A DNA stretch of 64,000 bases from [Erwinia] mediterraneensis (GTDB lineage Bacteria > Pseudomonadota > Gammaproteobacteria > Enterobacterales > Enterobacteriaceae), in NCBI RefSeq assembly GCF_900604315.1, contig NZ_LR026978.1, positions 124,001 to 188,000 of the forward strand, read 5' to 3'. The translations under genes were made by a program, and so were the position numbers. Shown one piece after another: positions 42,344 through 50,688 of the stretch. The notes beneath the pieces are model-generated. The model was not told where the DNA came from, did not search any database, and saw only the letters and a list, made by a program, of their open reading frames with translations. How positions within the stretch are numbered: position 1 is the first letter of the stretch; every line of letters starts with the position of its first letter.

Positions 42344-42372
42344 TTGCCCGTACCGGGCAATGCCGCTATAAT
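42344..42372 (+). promoter_or_regulatory. Promoter of rplY
   Basis: TTGCCC at 42344-42349 and TATAAT at 42367-42372 are separated by 17 bases. The -35 and spacer include a 7-bp inverted repeat TTGCCCGTACCGGGCAA (42344-42360). The leader to the rplY ATG is about 85 bases. Confidence 0.8.
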
Positions 42373-42463
42373 GCCGCCCGCTTTTGCCTTCGCATAAGCA
42401 TTACTGAATAACCTGTCTGTTGCTGGGTCGCCTGTAACAGACGTCATCAAAAGAGACATTACG

Positions 42464-42748
42464 ATGTTTACTATCAATGCAGTAGTACGTAAAGAGCAGG
42501 GTAAGGGTGCGAGCCGCCGCCTGCGTGCAGCGAATAAATTCCCGGCCATCATTTATGGTGGTAAAGAAGCCGCTGTTGCTGTTGAACTGGATCAAGACCA
42601 GGTAATGAACATGCAGGTTAAACCTGAGTTCTATTCTGAAGTGCTGACTCTGGTTGTTGACGGTCAGGAAGTAAAAGCAAAAGTTCAGGCTGTACAGCGT
42701 CACCCGTTCAAGCCGAAAGTGACTCACATCGACTTCGTTCGCGCTTAA
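42464..42748 (+). CDS. rplY: 50S ribosomal protein L25
   Basis: The 94-residue protein equals E. coli L25 (94). It is the short, single-domain form of the L25/TL5/CTC family and binds the 5S rRNA loop E. It starts [20 protein letters not shown] and ends THIDFVRA. It has its own promoter and terminator and uses the frequent codons typical of ribosomal genes. In E. coli L25 represses its own mRNA in the leader; whether the leader here does so cannot be seen. Confidence 0.97.
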   Translation: MFTINAVVRKEQGKGASRRLRAANKFPAIIYGGKEAAVAVELDQDQVMNMQVKPEFYSEVLTLVVDGQEVKAKVQAVQRHPFKPKVTHIDFVRA

Positions 42749-42763
42749 TCGCCCGATGAGTTG

Positions 42764-42792
42764 AAAAAAACGCCGCAATCGCGGCGTTTTTT
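42764..42792. terminator. Terminator between rplY and yejK
   Basis: ACGCCGC-AATC-GCGGCGT with A residues on the left and T residues on the right is a bidirectional intrinsic terminator for convergent rplY and yejK. Confidence 0.9.
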
Positions 42793-42804
42793 ATTGGCTA
42801 TAAC

Positions 42805-43809
42805 TCAGCGGCCGCCAGTGCGACGCTGAAGCTGATCGCGCAGATTGGGCGGCGTACCCTTAATGGTGAGCGTATCGGTGGTCGGATCCCAGAAAATACG
42901 TTCGCCCAGCAGCAAAGCATCAAAATTGATCGTCAGACCGCCGCCGCTGCCGGCGAATTTTGTCAACTGGCGCAGCGTACCGCGATCGGCCGGGAAATGC
43001 TCCTCCAGCTCATAGCCCTGCTCCTGGGTGAAAGCCTGAAAACTTTTCTCTCCCAGCGGCGGCAGCTCCTTAGAGAGATCCTCCAGCGCAATCTCTTCCC
43101 CCGCCTGCAGCTGTTCGTTGCAATAGCTGTAAACCTGCTGACGGTAGTTCTGCCGCTCGTTCTTATCAAGATTTGACTCGCTGCAATAGTCATCCACCGC
43201 CTGCAGCAGACCGCGGTTTTGCGCTTTGGTGTCCAGACCCACGCTCGCACCGAGGAAATCCATAAAGAAGTCGGCCACTTTGCGCCCTACCCGGCCACGC
43301 AGGAAGGTGAGATAACGTGTCGACCCGGGATTGGTCTCCCATTCGGTCAGATCGATACGCGCCACGATATCCGCATGGTTGATATCCAGATAATGCGTCG
43401 TGCTGATATCGAGCTGTTCATTAACATGCATACTCGACTGGCTGTTGAGCACCGCCAGCAGCAGATATTCCACCGCCAGGTAGCGATAGTGCACAAACAG
43501 CACCACGCCGCCTTCAGCAAAGGGGTATTTTGCCAGTTCGTCGCGCAGACGCCCGGTTGCCGCGCGGCTGAAGGCGAGGAAATCATCTTCGCCTTTGCGG
43601 CAGTTGCGCAATGCCTCCGCCAGCTCGCTCTCGTCATTGAACAGCCCGTAGGCTTTGTTTTTCGCGCTGTAAACGCGGTGTAACTCCTCTACCATCGCTT
43701 CCACGGTGGCGTTGGCTGGCAGCAGCGAGTTGCGCAGCACCAGCTCAAGATTGTTTTCATCGCGTTTGATTAACTGATGCAGGGCAATCTGGTTGAGATC
43801 CAGACTCAT
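42805..43809 (-). CDS. yejK: Nucleoid-associated protein YejK
   Basis: The 334-residue protein (E. coli YejK/NdpA 335) belongs to the NdpA family of nucleoid proteins; in E. coli it copurifies with the nucleoid and touches topoisomerase IV subunits. The start at 43809 ([13 protein letters not shown]) is preferred to an upstream ATG at 43848 because it has the family N-terminus with AAGGAG nine bases before it. It is divergent from yejL. Confidence 0.94.
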   Translation of the reverse strand: MSLDLNQIALHQLIKRDENNLELVLRNSLLPANATVEAMVEELHRVYSAKNKAYGLFNDESELAEALRNCRKGEDDFLAFSRAATGRLRDELAKYPFAEGGVVLFVHYRYLAVEYLLLAVLNSQSSMHVNEQLDISTTHYLDINHADIVARIDLTEWETNPGSTRYLTFLRGRVGRKVADFFMDFLGASVGLDTKAQNRGLLQAVDDYCSESNLDKNERQNYRQQVYSYCNEQLQAGEEIALEDLSKELPPLGEKSFQAFTQEQGYELEEHFPADRGTLRQLTKFAGSGGGLTINFDALLLGERIFWDPTTDTLTIKGTPPNLRDQLQRRTGGR

Positions 43810-43967
43810 GGTAGGTTCTCCTTTAAGCTCAGGGGCGTATTCAAACACCGCGCGCCGCCGCTTTCAACTCCGTGCGCATCCCGAACTTTGCGCTTACGAT
43901 AAAAGTGCAGAAAAAGGTGCGTTGTTACGGTAATATATCGCCTTTTGAAACTTGCTTAGTTGACGAT

Positions 43968-44195
43968 ATGCCTCAATCATCCCGTTATAGTGACGAACGC
44001 GTGGAACAACTCCTCGCGCAGCTGGTCCAGGTGCTGGAAAAAGACCAGGCCCCGACCGATCTTTCCCTGATGGTACTGGGAAACATGGTGACCAATTTAA
44101 TTAACACCAGCGTTGCGCCCGCTCAGCGTCGCACCCTGGCCCGTTCTTTCGCTGAGGCGTTACAGGCTTCGGTACGCGAAGACAACGCCCATTAA
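43968..44195 (+). CDS. yejL: YejL, UPF0352 small protein
   Basis: The 75-residue protein equals E. coli YejL (75). It starts [20 protein letters not shown] and is helical and soluble. Its function is unknown. The upstream ATG at 43872 would add 32 residues with no likeness to the family. It is followed 22 bases later by yejM and probably cotranscribed with it. Confidence 0.92.
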   Translation: MPQSSRYSDERVEQLLAQLVQVLEKDQAPTDLSLMVLGNMVTNLINTSVAPAQRRTLARSFAEALQASVREDNAH

Positions 44196-44217
44196 CAGGC
44201 TAATTTGAACAGATAAT

Positions 44218-45975
44218 ATGGTAACCAACCGGCAGCGCTACCGTGAAAAAGTTTCCCAGATGATCAGCTGGGGACACTGGTTTGCTCTGTTTAATATTTT
44301 CTTTGCGTTAATTTTAGGCAGTCGCTATCTGCTGGTAGCCGACTGGCCAGCTTCCCTTGCAGGCCGTATTTATGCTTACAGCAGCTGGATCGGTCACTTC
44401 AGCTTTCTGGTGTTCGCGGCTTACCTGCTGATCATTTTTCCCCTGACCTTTGTGGTGATGTCGCAGCGCCTGCTGCGCGTGCTGGCCGCCATTGGCGCCA
44501 CCGTCGGCCTGACGCTGGTGATGGTCGACAGCGCCGTCTTTAACCGTTTCCATTTGCATCTGAATCCCATGGTCTGGGAGCTGGTGGTCAACCCCGACCA
44601 GAGCGAAATGGCGCGCGACTGGCAACTGATGTTTATCAGCGTGCCCGCCATTTTTCTGGTAGAGATGCTGGTCGCCACCTGGAGCTGGCAGAAATTACGC
44701 AGCCTGAACCGGCGATCCTTTGGCAAGCCGCTCGCGGCACTGTTTATCAGCTGCTTCTTCGCCAGCCATCTGCTTTATATCTGGGCCGATGCCAACTTCT
44801 ATCGCCCTATTACCATGCAGCGCGCCAGTTTGCCCCTCTCCTATCCAATGACTGCGCGGCGTTTTCTGGAGAAGCATGGCCTGCTGGATGCACAGGAATA
44901 TCAGCGTCGGCTGGTACAACAGGGCGATCCGGAAGCGCTTTCCGTGCAGTATCCCCTGCGTGATATCGCCTTCAGCGATGCCGGTACACGACAGAATCTG
45001 CTGATTATTACCGTCGAGGGAGTACATAACGCCAGCGTCGGGAAAAGCCTGCCTGCGCTGTCGCGCTTTGCGGAGGAAAATGTTCGCTTTACCCGCCATT
45101 TCAGCGCCGGTAACACGGCAGAGAGTGGATTGTTTGGCCTGTTCTACGGTATATCCTCCAGTTATATGGATGGCATCCTGGCGGCACGTATCCCCTCTAC
45201 GTTACTCAGCGCCCTGAGCACGCAGGGCTATCAGTTTGGGCTCTTCTCTTCAGAAGGGTTCAGCCAGCCGCTGTACCGGCAGGCTCTGCTGGCGGATTAC
45301 ACCCTGCCCGCCAACGGCAAGCAGTCGAACGCGGAAACTTTCGCTCAGTGGCAAAACTGGCTTAACAGTCATCAGGCGGACAGCAAGACGCCCTGGTTTT
45401 CCTGGATCGCCTTTAACGGTATTCAGGTCAGCGGCGACAGCGTCAGGGCGCGTGAACGCAGCTATGCCCGCCAGGCGGCCGCGCTGGATGAACAGATTAA
45501 TAACGTCCTGACCCGCCTGCAGCAGCGCGATCTGCTGCAGAACACCGTGGTGGTGATTACCGCCCAGCGTGGCATTACTCTGGGTGAAGATGCAGCGAGC
45601 GAAGGTAACCGCGCCGCGCTGCAGGTGCCGCTGGTGGTACACTGGCCGAATACGCCAGCCCAGCAGATAGAACGTTTGTCGGATCACCAGGATGTGATGG
45701 TGACGCTGATGCAGCGACTGTTACATGTGCGCACCGATCCGGTTAACTACGCGCAGGGTGAAGATCTGTTTGCGGCCCAGCGGCGGCACAACTGGGTCGC
45801 CAGCAGCGATGAGAATAAACTGGTGATCACCACACCGCAGACCACGCTGGTGCTGGAGAATAACGGCAGCTATAAAGCGTACGATGCGCAGGGTAACCCG
45901 TTGAAAGATCATAAGCCGCAGCTGGCGCTATTGCTGCAGGTGCTGACAGAAGAGAAGCGTTTTATCGCTAACTGA
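44218..45975 (+). CDS. yejM: Inner membrane regulator of LPS synthesis YejM (PbgA, LapC)
   Basis: The 585-residue protein (E. coli 586) has five N-terminal membrane segments (residues 20-195), a basic linker, and a periplasmic sulfatase-like domain (from about 245, starting LLIITVEGVHNASVG). The usual sulfatase nucleophile and metal ligands are replaced, as in YejM. In E. coli it senses outer membrane lipid state and restrains LapB (YciM)-FtsH cleavage of LpxC. Its place before proL is conserved. Confidence 0.95.
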   Translation: MVTNRQRYREKVSQMISWGHWFALFNIFFALILGSRYLLVADWPASLAGRIYAYSSWIGHFSFLVFAAYLLIIFPLTFVVMSQRLLRVLAAIGATVGLTLVMVDSAVFNRFHLHLNPMVWELVVNPDQSEMARDWQLMFISVPAIFLVEMLVATWSWQKLRSLNRRSFGKPLAALFISCFFASHLLYIWADANFYRPITMQRASLPLSYPMTARRFLEKHGLLDAQEYQRRLVQQGDPEALSVQYPLRDIAFSDAGTRQNLLIITVEGVHNASVGKSLPALSRFAEENVRFTRHFSAGNTAESGLFGLFYGISSSYMDGILAARIPSTLLSALSTQGYQFGLFSSEGFSQPLYRQALLADYTLPANGKQSNAETFAQWQNWLNSHQADSKTPWFSWIAFNGIQVSGDSVRARERSYARQAAALDEQINNVLTRLQQRDLLQNTVVVITAQRGITLGEDAASEGNRAALQVPLVVHWPNTPAQQIERLSDHQDVMVTLMQRLLHVRTDPVNYAQGEDLFAAQRRHNWVASSDENKLVITTPQTTLVLENNGSYKAYDAQGNPLKDHKPQLALLLQVLTEEKRFIAN

Positions 45976-46006
45976 TTAATAATACGGCAGTTAGAACGCA
46001 GGTATC

Positions 46007-46034
46007 TTGCAATTGCGCGAATAACCGGTAGTAT
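46007..46034 (+). promoter_or_regulatory. Probable promoter of the tRNA-Pro gene
   Basis: TTGCAA at 46007-46012 and TAGTAT at 46029-46034 are separated by 16 bases. The start would fall near 46041, eight bases before the mature tRNA. Confidence 0.45.
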
Positions 46035-46048
46035 ATCCCTCCACAGTT

Positions 46049-46125
46049 CGGCACGTAGCGCAGCCTGGTAGCGCACTGTCATGGGGTGTCAGGGGTCGGA
46101 GGTTCAAATCCTCTCGTGCCGACCA
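46049..46125 (+). tRNA. proL: tRNA-Pro, anticodon GGG
   Basis: The 77-base gene folds into a full cloverleaf: acceptor CGGCACG pairing with CGTGCCG, a D arm with CAGCCTGGTA, anticodon GGG at 46083-46085, a T arm with GGTTCAAATCC, and CCA encoded at 46123-46125. It matches E. coli proL. The anticodon stem carries a T-A pair where E. coli has C-G, a compensated change that supports a working tRNA; the T-T mismatch of that stem also occurs in E. coli. It reads CCC and CCU codons. Confidence 0.97.
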
Positions 46126-46135
46126 AATTACCCTG

Positions 46136-46163
46136 AAAAAGCAGCCTTTAACGCTGCTTTTTT
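46136..46163 (+). terminator. Terminator after tRNA-Pro
   Basis: AAAAAGCAGC, a 7-base loop, GCTGCTTTTTT: a 10-bp stem including the A/T pairs, followed by more T residues. Confidence 0.88.
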
Positions 46164-46383
46164 ATTGCCTGCCATTTGCCCAGACTCTTTTTCCGCTGAT
46201 AAACGCTCCTGTCGTTTATGTTCTGCCTGATGACAGCATCATGTCATGCACAAAGGGAAATTTCCTTTAGTTTCGGGCGTCCAGACAAAAAGCGGCATAA
46301 TTTATGCTATTACTGTGCGCATGTCTTGATTAGGACGATTCTTAATGTATGGTAGTCATCCTTCTCCCTTCTGAGCCTGCGCT

Positions 46384-46614
46384 ATGCCTGTTATTAAGAT
46401 TTCCTGTCGCGAATGCGGTGGCGACCGGTTTCGGGCCTCAGTCAGCTCACCGCTCGCTGAGCAGGTAGAACGTATTTATTGCGAAACCTGTTCCACGCCG
46501 GTAAAAGTGGATGATGTCGTCTGGTATCAGACCGATTACATCTCAGCGGCCCGGCTGCCGGTTGAAGATAATGTTGCTTTTGTTAGCTTGATCCATCTGA
46601 TTCCGGGTATCTGA
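46384..46614 (+). CDS. Small unrecognised protein with a CxxC...CxxC zinc-ribbon pattern
   Basis: The 76-residue product has CREC (residues 8-11) and CETC (residues 33-36), fitting a zinc ribbon, followed by a hydrophobic C-terminus (NVAFVSLIHLIPGI). The overall look resembles small prophage or regulatory zinc proteins, but I do not recognise the family. It lies downstream of tRNA-Pro, a place where E. coli has other genes (narP, ccm), so it may be recently acquired. The upstream RBS is weak, and the true start could be slightly different. Confidence 0.5.
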   Translation: MPVIKISCRECGGDRFRASVSSPLAEQVERIYCETCSTPVKVDDVVWYQTDYISAARLPVEDNVAFVSLIHLIPGI

Positions 46615-46668
46615 CCAGACCAGCGCCGCGGGCAAAAAAATCTGCCCGCAGGCGGATCGGCATCCGGC

Positions 46669-46938
46669 TTACCGTTGGCGGACATGGCTCGCCTCGCGAG
46701 TCAGCGTCCGGGTGAGAGTTATCTTTTGGCTGCAGTAGAGCGAGCCGTCACAATGTCCGGGTCCGATGCGCCCCGCTTCCGTCAGTACATCATTCAGTAA
46801 TTTTTCCAGCCCGGCTGCACCATGCAGCCTGAACGCCAGAGTTACCTGACGGGTGACTTCTTCAGGACTCAGATTGCCGCGCAGCGCGGACATCAGCATC
46901 TGTGACGCCCATCTGCGGGATTCAGCCTCGGTATACAT
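46669..46938 (-). CDS. Small unrecognised protein
   Basis: The 89-residue, mostly helical protein begins MYTEAESRRWASQMLMSALR and contains LSPEEVTRQVTLAFRLHGAAGLEKLL. The C-terminus is basic (RTLTREASHVRQR). I do not recognise a family and see no membrane segment or signal. A GAGG stands just upstream of the ATG, and an inverted repeat (46948-46968) lies 10 bases before it, which argues for a real regulated gene. It is convergent with the zinc-ribbon gene. Confidence 0.5.
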   Translation of the reverse strand: MYTEAESRRWASQMLMSALRGNLSPEEVTRQVTLAFRLHGAAGLEKLLNDVLTEAGRIGPGHCDGSLYCSQKITLTRTLTREASHVRQR

Positions 46939-47241
46939 AGCCCCTCCATTAACCTCGCCCGGGTTAATAAAGTTTAGTTTGATTATTTTTTAACCAACCC
47001 TGTCCAGCTTAAATTTGTGGCCCAGGCGTAAAAATCTCCGACGGCGCGCTGCTGGCAGCAAGGCTGCTGCCGTTTCAGCCTGACGGTTTCAGTGGCAACG
47101 AAACAGAGATGCGTCCCGCCCTCAGGCGCTGTGCCGTAATATTCTGAAAGTAAAAAAAGGAATTTTTTTCAGATTATCCGCTTTAACCCCGCCAGCCTGA
47201 CCTACGCTTTCATTACCTTTCCTTAATGAGTGTGGAGACGT
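46939..47241. promoter_or_regulatory. Divergent intergenic region before the YdeP-like gene
   Basis: These 303 bases hold no gene. At 46948-46968 ATTAACC, a 7-base spacer and GGTTAAT form a perfect inverted repeat upstream of the leftward small gene, a possible operator. The rest is the presumed promoter region for the YdeP-like gene. Confidence 0.45.
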
Positions 47242-49566
47242 ATGAAACATCAGAACAAAAATATTGGTATCGCTCCCTATGGCGGCTCCGCCGGTGGCTG
47301 GGGAGCATTGAAAGCGGTCGCTGACGCTTTACGTGGTCAAATGTCGATAAAACAGGATGTGATTGCGCTCTTCAAAGTAAACCAGCCACAAGGATTTGAC
47401 TGTCCCGGCTGCGCCTGGCCCGATCCGCGTCACGCCTCCTCCTTTGAATTCTGTGAAAACGGCGCAAAAGCGGTTTCGTGGGAAGCGACCAGCAAACGCA
47501 CCACGCCGGAATTTTTCGCTGCCCATACCGTGAGCGAACTATGGCAGCGCAGCGCCTTTGAGCTGGAAGGCGAAGGCCGCCTGACGCATCCCATGAAGTA
47601 CGATGCCGCCAGCGACACTTATCAGCCCATCGACTGGAAAACTGCCTTTCGCGAGATTGGCGAGAAGCTGCAAAGCTACGATGATCCCGACAGCGTTGAG
47701 TTTTATACCTCCGGCAGGGCCTCCAATGAAGCCGCTTTTCTCTGGCAACTGTTTGCCCGTGAATATGGCACCAATAACTTCCCCGACTGCTCCAATATGT
47801 GCCATGAGCCAACCAGCGTGGGTTTACCGCAATCTATTGGCATCGGTAAAGGCACCGTTGAGCTGGAAGATTTCGATCACTGCGACTTAGTGCTCTGTAT
47901 CGGCCACAACCCCGGCACCAACCACCCGCGTATGCTCGGCACGCTGCGCGAAGTATCGAAGCGCGGCGCGACCATCGTCGCCATCAACCCGCTGCGCGAA
48001 CGTGGCCTGGAACGCTTTACCTCACCGCAAAGCCCGATTGAAATGCTGTCGCTGGGCTCGACCACCCTCGCCTCCACCTACTATAAAGTGCGCGTTGGTG
48101 GCGATGCGGCAATGCTGAAAGGGATCATGAAAGTCCTGCTGAAGATGCATGAAAGAGCACTACAGGAGGGGGAAGCGCCGGTACTGGATGAAGCGTTTAT
48201 CAGCGAGCATACGCAGGGCTTTGAGGCGCTGAAAGCAGATCTGGAAGCTACCGACTGGCAACATATTCTGAAGGTTTCCGGTATGGAATATGAAGAGATC
48301 CAGAATATCGCCCGTCTGTATGCGAAAGCGGAAAAGACCATTATCTGTTACGGCATGGGTATTACCCAGCATCAGTACGGCACGCAGAACGTACAGCAGA
48401 TCGCCAACCTGCTGCTGATGCGCGGTAATATGGGCAAGAAAGGTGCGGGCATCTGTCCGTTACGTGGTCACTCTAACGTACAGGGCGACCGTACCGTTGG
48501 CATCACCGAGATCCCCTCGCCTGAACTGCTGGAGAGTATTGAGCGCGTGTTTGGCTTTAAGCCGCCGCAGAAACATGGTCATGGTGCGGTAGCGGCTATT
48601 CAGGCGATGCGTGATGGCAAAGCGAAAGCGCTGCTCTGCCTTGGCGGCAACCTGGCGGAAGCGATTTCCGATCCTCAGGTCACCTTTGAAGCGATGCGCA
48701 AGCTCGATCTGGTGGTGCATATGGCTACCAAGCTTAACCGCTCCCACCTGCTGTTGGGCAAACATAATTACCTGCTGCCGGTACTGGGCCGTACCGAACG
48801 CGATGTGCAGGCTTCCGGTGAACAGAGCGTCACGGTAGAAGACTCCATGTCGATGGTGCACGCCTCGCGCGGTACGCTGGAACCCGCCTCTCCCTGGCTG
48901 AAATCAGAGCCTGCGCTGGTGGCCGGTATTGCCAAAGCCACCTTACCCCATTCAAAAGTGAACTGGGACCGGATGATTGGCGATTACAGCTTTATCCGTG
49001 AAGCGATTGAAGCGGTGTTCCCCGCCTTTGCCGATTACAACAAGCGCATTCAGAAGCCCGGCGGCTTCCGTTTATATAACGCCGCGTCAGAACGCGTCTG
49101 GCTGACTCCGAGCGGGAAAGCGCAATTTATTGTGATGGAAGGCATTAACGAGGATCCGCGCTCGCTGAAATGTCACGACCTGGTGCTGACCACGCTGCGC
49201 AGTCATGACCAGTACAACACCACCCTGTATGGCTTAAATGACCGTTATCGCGGCGTTACCGGACGGCGTGATGTGCTGTTTATCAACGCGGATGAAGCCG
49301 AGAAACGCAATCTGCGCGTCGGCGACAAGGTCAATATGGTGGCGCTCGATCCCGAGGGGCAGCCGACATCACGCCGGTTAGATAACCTGACCGTGGTGGT
49401 GTATGACATGGCGCCCGGTTCGGTAGCGGCTTACTACCCGGAAGCCAACGTGATGGTGCCGCTGGACAGCCATGATACGCAGAGCGGTATTCCTGCGTAT
49501 AAAAGCATTCCCATTATGCTGGAACCCTGCGAGCAACCGGTTGAAACCGATGGGGCGCTGCGCTGA
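47242..49566 (+). CDS. YdeP-type molybdopterin oxidoreductase (FdhF/FdnG-like family)
   Basis: The 774-residue protein is close to E. coli YdeP along its whole length. The N-terminal [12 protein letters not shown] and a following Cys form the degenerate iron-sulfur region of this subfamily. Molybdopterin-binding stretches [39 protein letters not shown] and [19 protein letters not shown] are in place. YdeP is linked to acid resistance in E. coli, but its reaction is unknown; formate dehydrogenase activity is not shown. The start at 47242 is preferred to the GTG at 47230, since GGAGACGT precedes it. No other subunit is nearby. Confidence 0.88.
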   Translation: MKHQNKNIGIAPYGGSAGGWGALKAVADALRGQMSIKQDVIALFKVNQPQGFDCPGCAWPDPRHASSFEFCENGAKAVSWEATSKRTTPEFFAAHTVSELWQRSAFELEGEGRLTHPMKYDAASDTYQPIDWKTAFREIGEKLQSYDDPDSVEFYTSGRASNEAAFLWQLFAREYGTNNFPDCSNMCHEPTSVGLPQSIGIGKGTVELEDFDHCDLVLCIGHNPGTNHPRMLGTLREVSKRGATIVAINPLRERGLERFTSPQSPIEMLSLGSTTLASTYYKVRVGGDAAMLKGIMKVLLKMHERALQEGEAPVLDEAFISEHTQGFEALKADLEATDWQHILKVSGMEYEEIQNIARLYAKAEKTIICYGMGITQHQYGTQNVQQIANLLLMRGNMGKKGAGICPLRGHSNVQGDRTVGITEIPSPELLESIERVFGFKPPQKHGHGAVAAIQAMRDGKAKALLCLGGNLAEAISDPQVTFEAMRKLDLVVHMATKLNRSHLLLGKHNYLLPVLGRTERDVQASGEQSVTVEDSMSMVHASRGTLEPASPWLKSEPALVAGIAKATLPHSKVNWDRMIGDYSFIREAIEAVFPAFADYNKRIQKPGGFRLYNAASERVWLTPSGKAQFIVMEGINEDPRSLKCHDLVLTTLRSHDQYNTTLYGLNDRYRGVTGRRDVLFINADEAEKRNLRVGDKVNMVALDPEGQPTSRRLDNLTVVVYDMAPGSVAAYYPEANVMVPLDSHDTQSGIPAYKSIPIMLEPCEQPVETDGALR

Positions 49567-49644
49567 TTTTGCGCGGAATGTCGGAGCAAAGTCGCTGTAT
49601 GGTCTATACTTTTTAATATTAACGGACAACGAAAGGAGAGCAGA

Positions 49645-49722
49645 ATGTACCGCATAGAAAAAGACGATCCGAATGAAGCACCAGAATCAGGTGATAAGAA
49701 ACCTGAACCCGAGAAAAAATAG
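49645..49722 (+). CDS. Highly charged 25-residue small protein
   Basis: A short frame from ATG 49645 to TAG 49722 encodes MYRIEKDDPNEAPESGDKKP followed by EPEKK. An AAAGGAG stands 8 bases upstream, a TATACT -10-like box lies at 49605-49610, and a terminator follows directly, so it has the look of an own transcription unit. The peptide is rich in Asp, Glu, Lys and Pro and probably unfolded. I do not recognise it and can offer no function. It lies between the YdeP-like gene and the phosphopantetheinyl transferase. Confidence 0.5.
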   Translation: MYRIEKDDPNEAPESGDKKPEPEKK

Positions 49723-49723
49723 C

Positions 49724-49756
49724 CTTTAAGGTCGCTGCGGCGGCCTTTATTTTTGC
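49724..49756 (+). terminator. Terminator after the small ORF
   Basis: AAGGTCGC and GCGGCCTT around a TGCG loop form an 8-bp stem with one mismatch, followed by TATTTTT, three bases after the stop codon of the 25-residue ORF. Confidence 0.75.
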
Positions 49757-49803
49757 TGCGCCGCTCCCGGCGGAACTTGCGCTTCCTGCTGGCGGCTGAT
49801 TAA

Positions 49804-50541
49804 ATGGTGTTTTTCCTGATTAGTATCCACATGTTCCAGCCTGTTCCTGTTCTGCCCCCCGGGGGATTTATTACCGCGCTGGCTGTCAGCCAGGGCGATC
49901 TGCGGGTGGGCTACTGCCGTTTCGATACGCAACGCTTTCATGACGGGCTCAGCCAGGTGCTGGCCATTCCCCTGCCGGCGCGTCTGGCGCAGGCGGTAAC
50001 GCGGCGGCGCGCCGAGTATCTGGCCAGCCGCTTTCTGGCGCGTCAGCTGTTACAGGATTTGGGTCATGCGGATTTTCTCCTCACCAATGCGCCCGATCGT
50101 TCCCCCTGCTGGCCTGACGGTATTGCCGCCTCGCTGTCGCATACCCGGGGAATTGCCGTGATGGCTGCCACCCGCCAGCCGCGCTGCGTAGGTATTGACG
50201 TCGAGCAGATGATGTCGGTGGAGACAGCGGAAGAGACGGCCGGGATGCTGATGAATCAGGCGGAGCGGCAGTTGTTGCGCGCATTGCCGCTGCCTTTTGC
50301 CGCCGCGGCCACTCTGCTCTTTTCGCTCAAGGAGAGTCTGTATAAAGCGCTCTGGCCGGTGATACGTCAGCCAATGGATTTTCATCAGGCGGCGCTGGTG
50401 GCGGTAGATATGCCGGCAGGCGAGGCGCGGTTATCTCTGACGACGGGATTGAGTCAGGCGTTGCCGCAGGAAACCCTGCTGAAGGCATATTTCCGCCTGC
50501 AACCGGGCGAGGTCATGACGCTGATCAACCATCCCTGCTGA
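49804..50541 (+). CDS. 4'-phosphopantetheinyl transferase, EntD type
   Basis: The 245-residue protein is a Sfp/EntD-family PPTase. Family motifs are visible: ASLSHTRGIAV (P1), VGIDVEQ (P2, with the Mg-binding Asp and Glu) and FSLKESLYKALWP (P3, W/F-KES-YK). It transfers phosphopantetheine from coenzyme A to carrier domains of non-ribosomal peptide synthetases. No siderophore synthase gene lies in this window, so its target must be elsewhere. An internal start at 49831 (MFQPVPVLP) is possible; the ATG at 49804 has only a weak ribosome binding site. It ends at 50541, convergent with yojI. Confidence 0.86.
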   Translation: MVFFLISIHMFQPVPVLPPGGFITALAVSQGDLRVGYCRFDTQRFHDGLSQVLAIPLPARLAQAVTRRRAEYLASRFLARQLLQDLGHADFLLTNAPDRSPCWPDGIAASLSHTRGIAVMAATRQPRCVGIDVEQMMSVETAEETAGMLMNQAERQLLRALPLPFAAAATLLFSLKESLYKALWPVIRQPMDFHQAALVAVDMPAGEARLSLTTGLSQALPQETLLKAYFRLQPGEVMTLINHPC

Positions 50542-50547
50542 AGCCAT

Positions 50548-50576
50548 AAAAAAACGGCTCATAACACCATGAGCCG
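50548..50576 (-). terminator. Terminator of yojI
   Basis: On the minus strand CGGCTCAT, a 6-base loop, ATGAGCCG and then seven T residues form a strong intrinsic terminator. It lies 112 bases past the yojI stop and also just after the PPTase stop. Confidence 0.88.
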
Positions 50577-50688
50577 GAATTAACACAAGTTACTCAGAAG
50601 ACTGTTGTGCATTTCTGCATAGAGAGAACTTAACCTGACCGCGCCTCCCTGACTAATAACCCTTTTAGCTAAGCTATATCAACTGACA

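Noticed and set aside
44218..45975. yejM as an active sulfatase or phosphoethanolamine transferase
   Set aside because: The catalytic residues are replaced as in the known YejM family, which has a regulatory role.
46049..46968. tRNA-Pro as an integration site with a genomic island after it
   Set aside because: I looked for a second copy of the tRNA 3' end downstream and for an integrase gene within the window and found neither.
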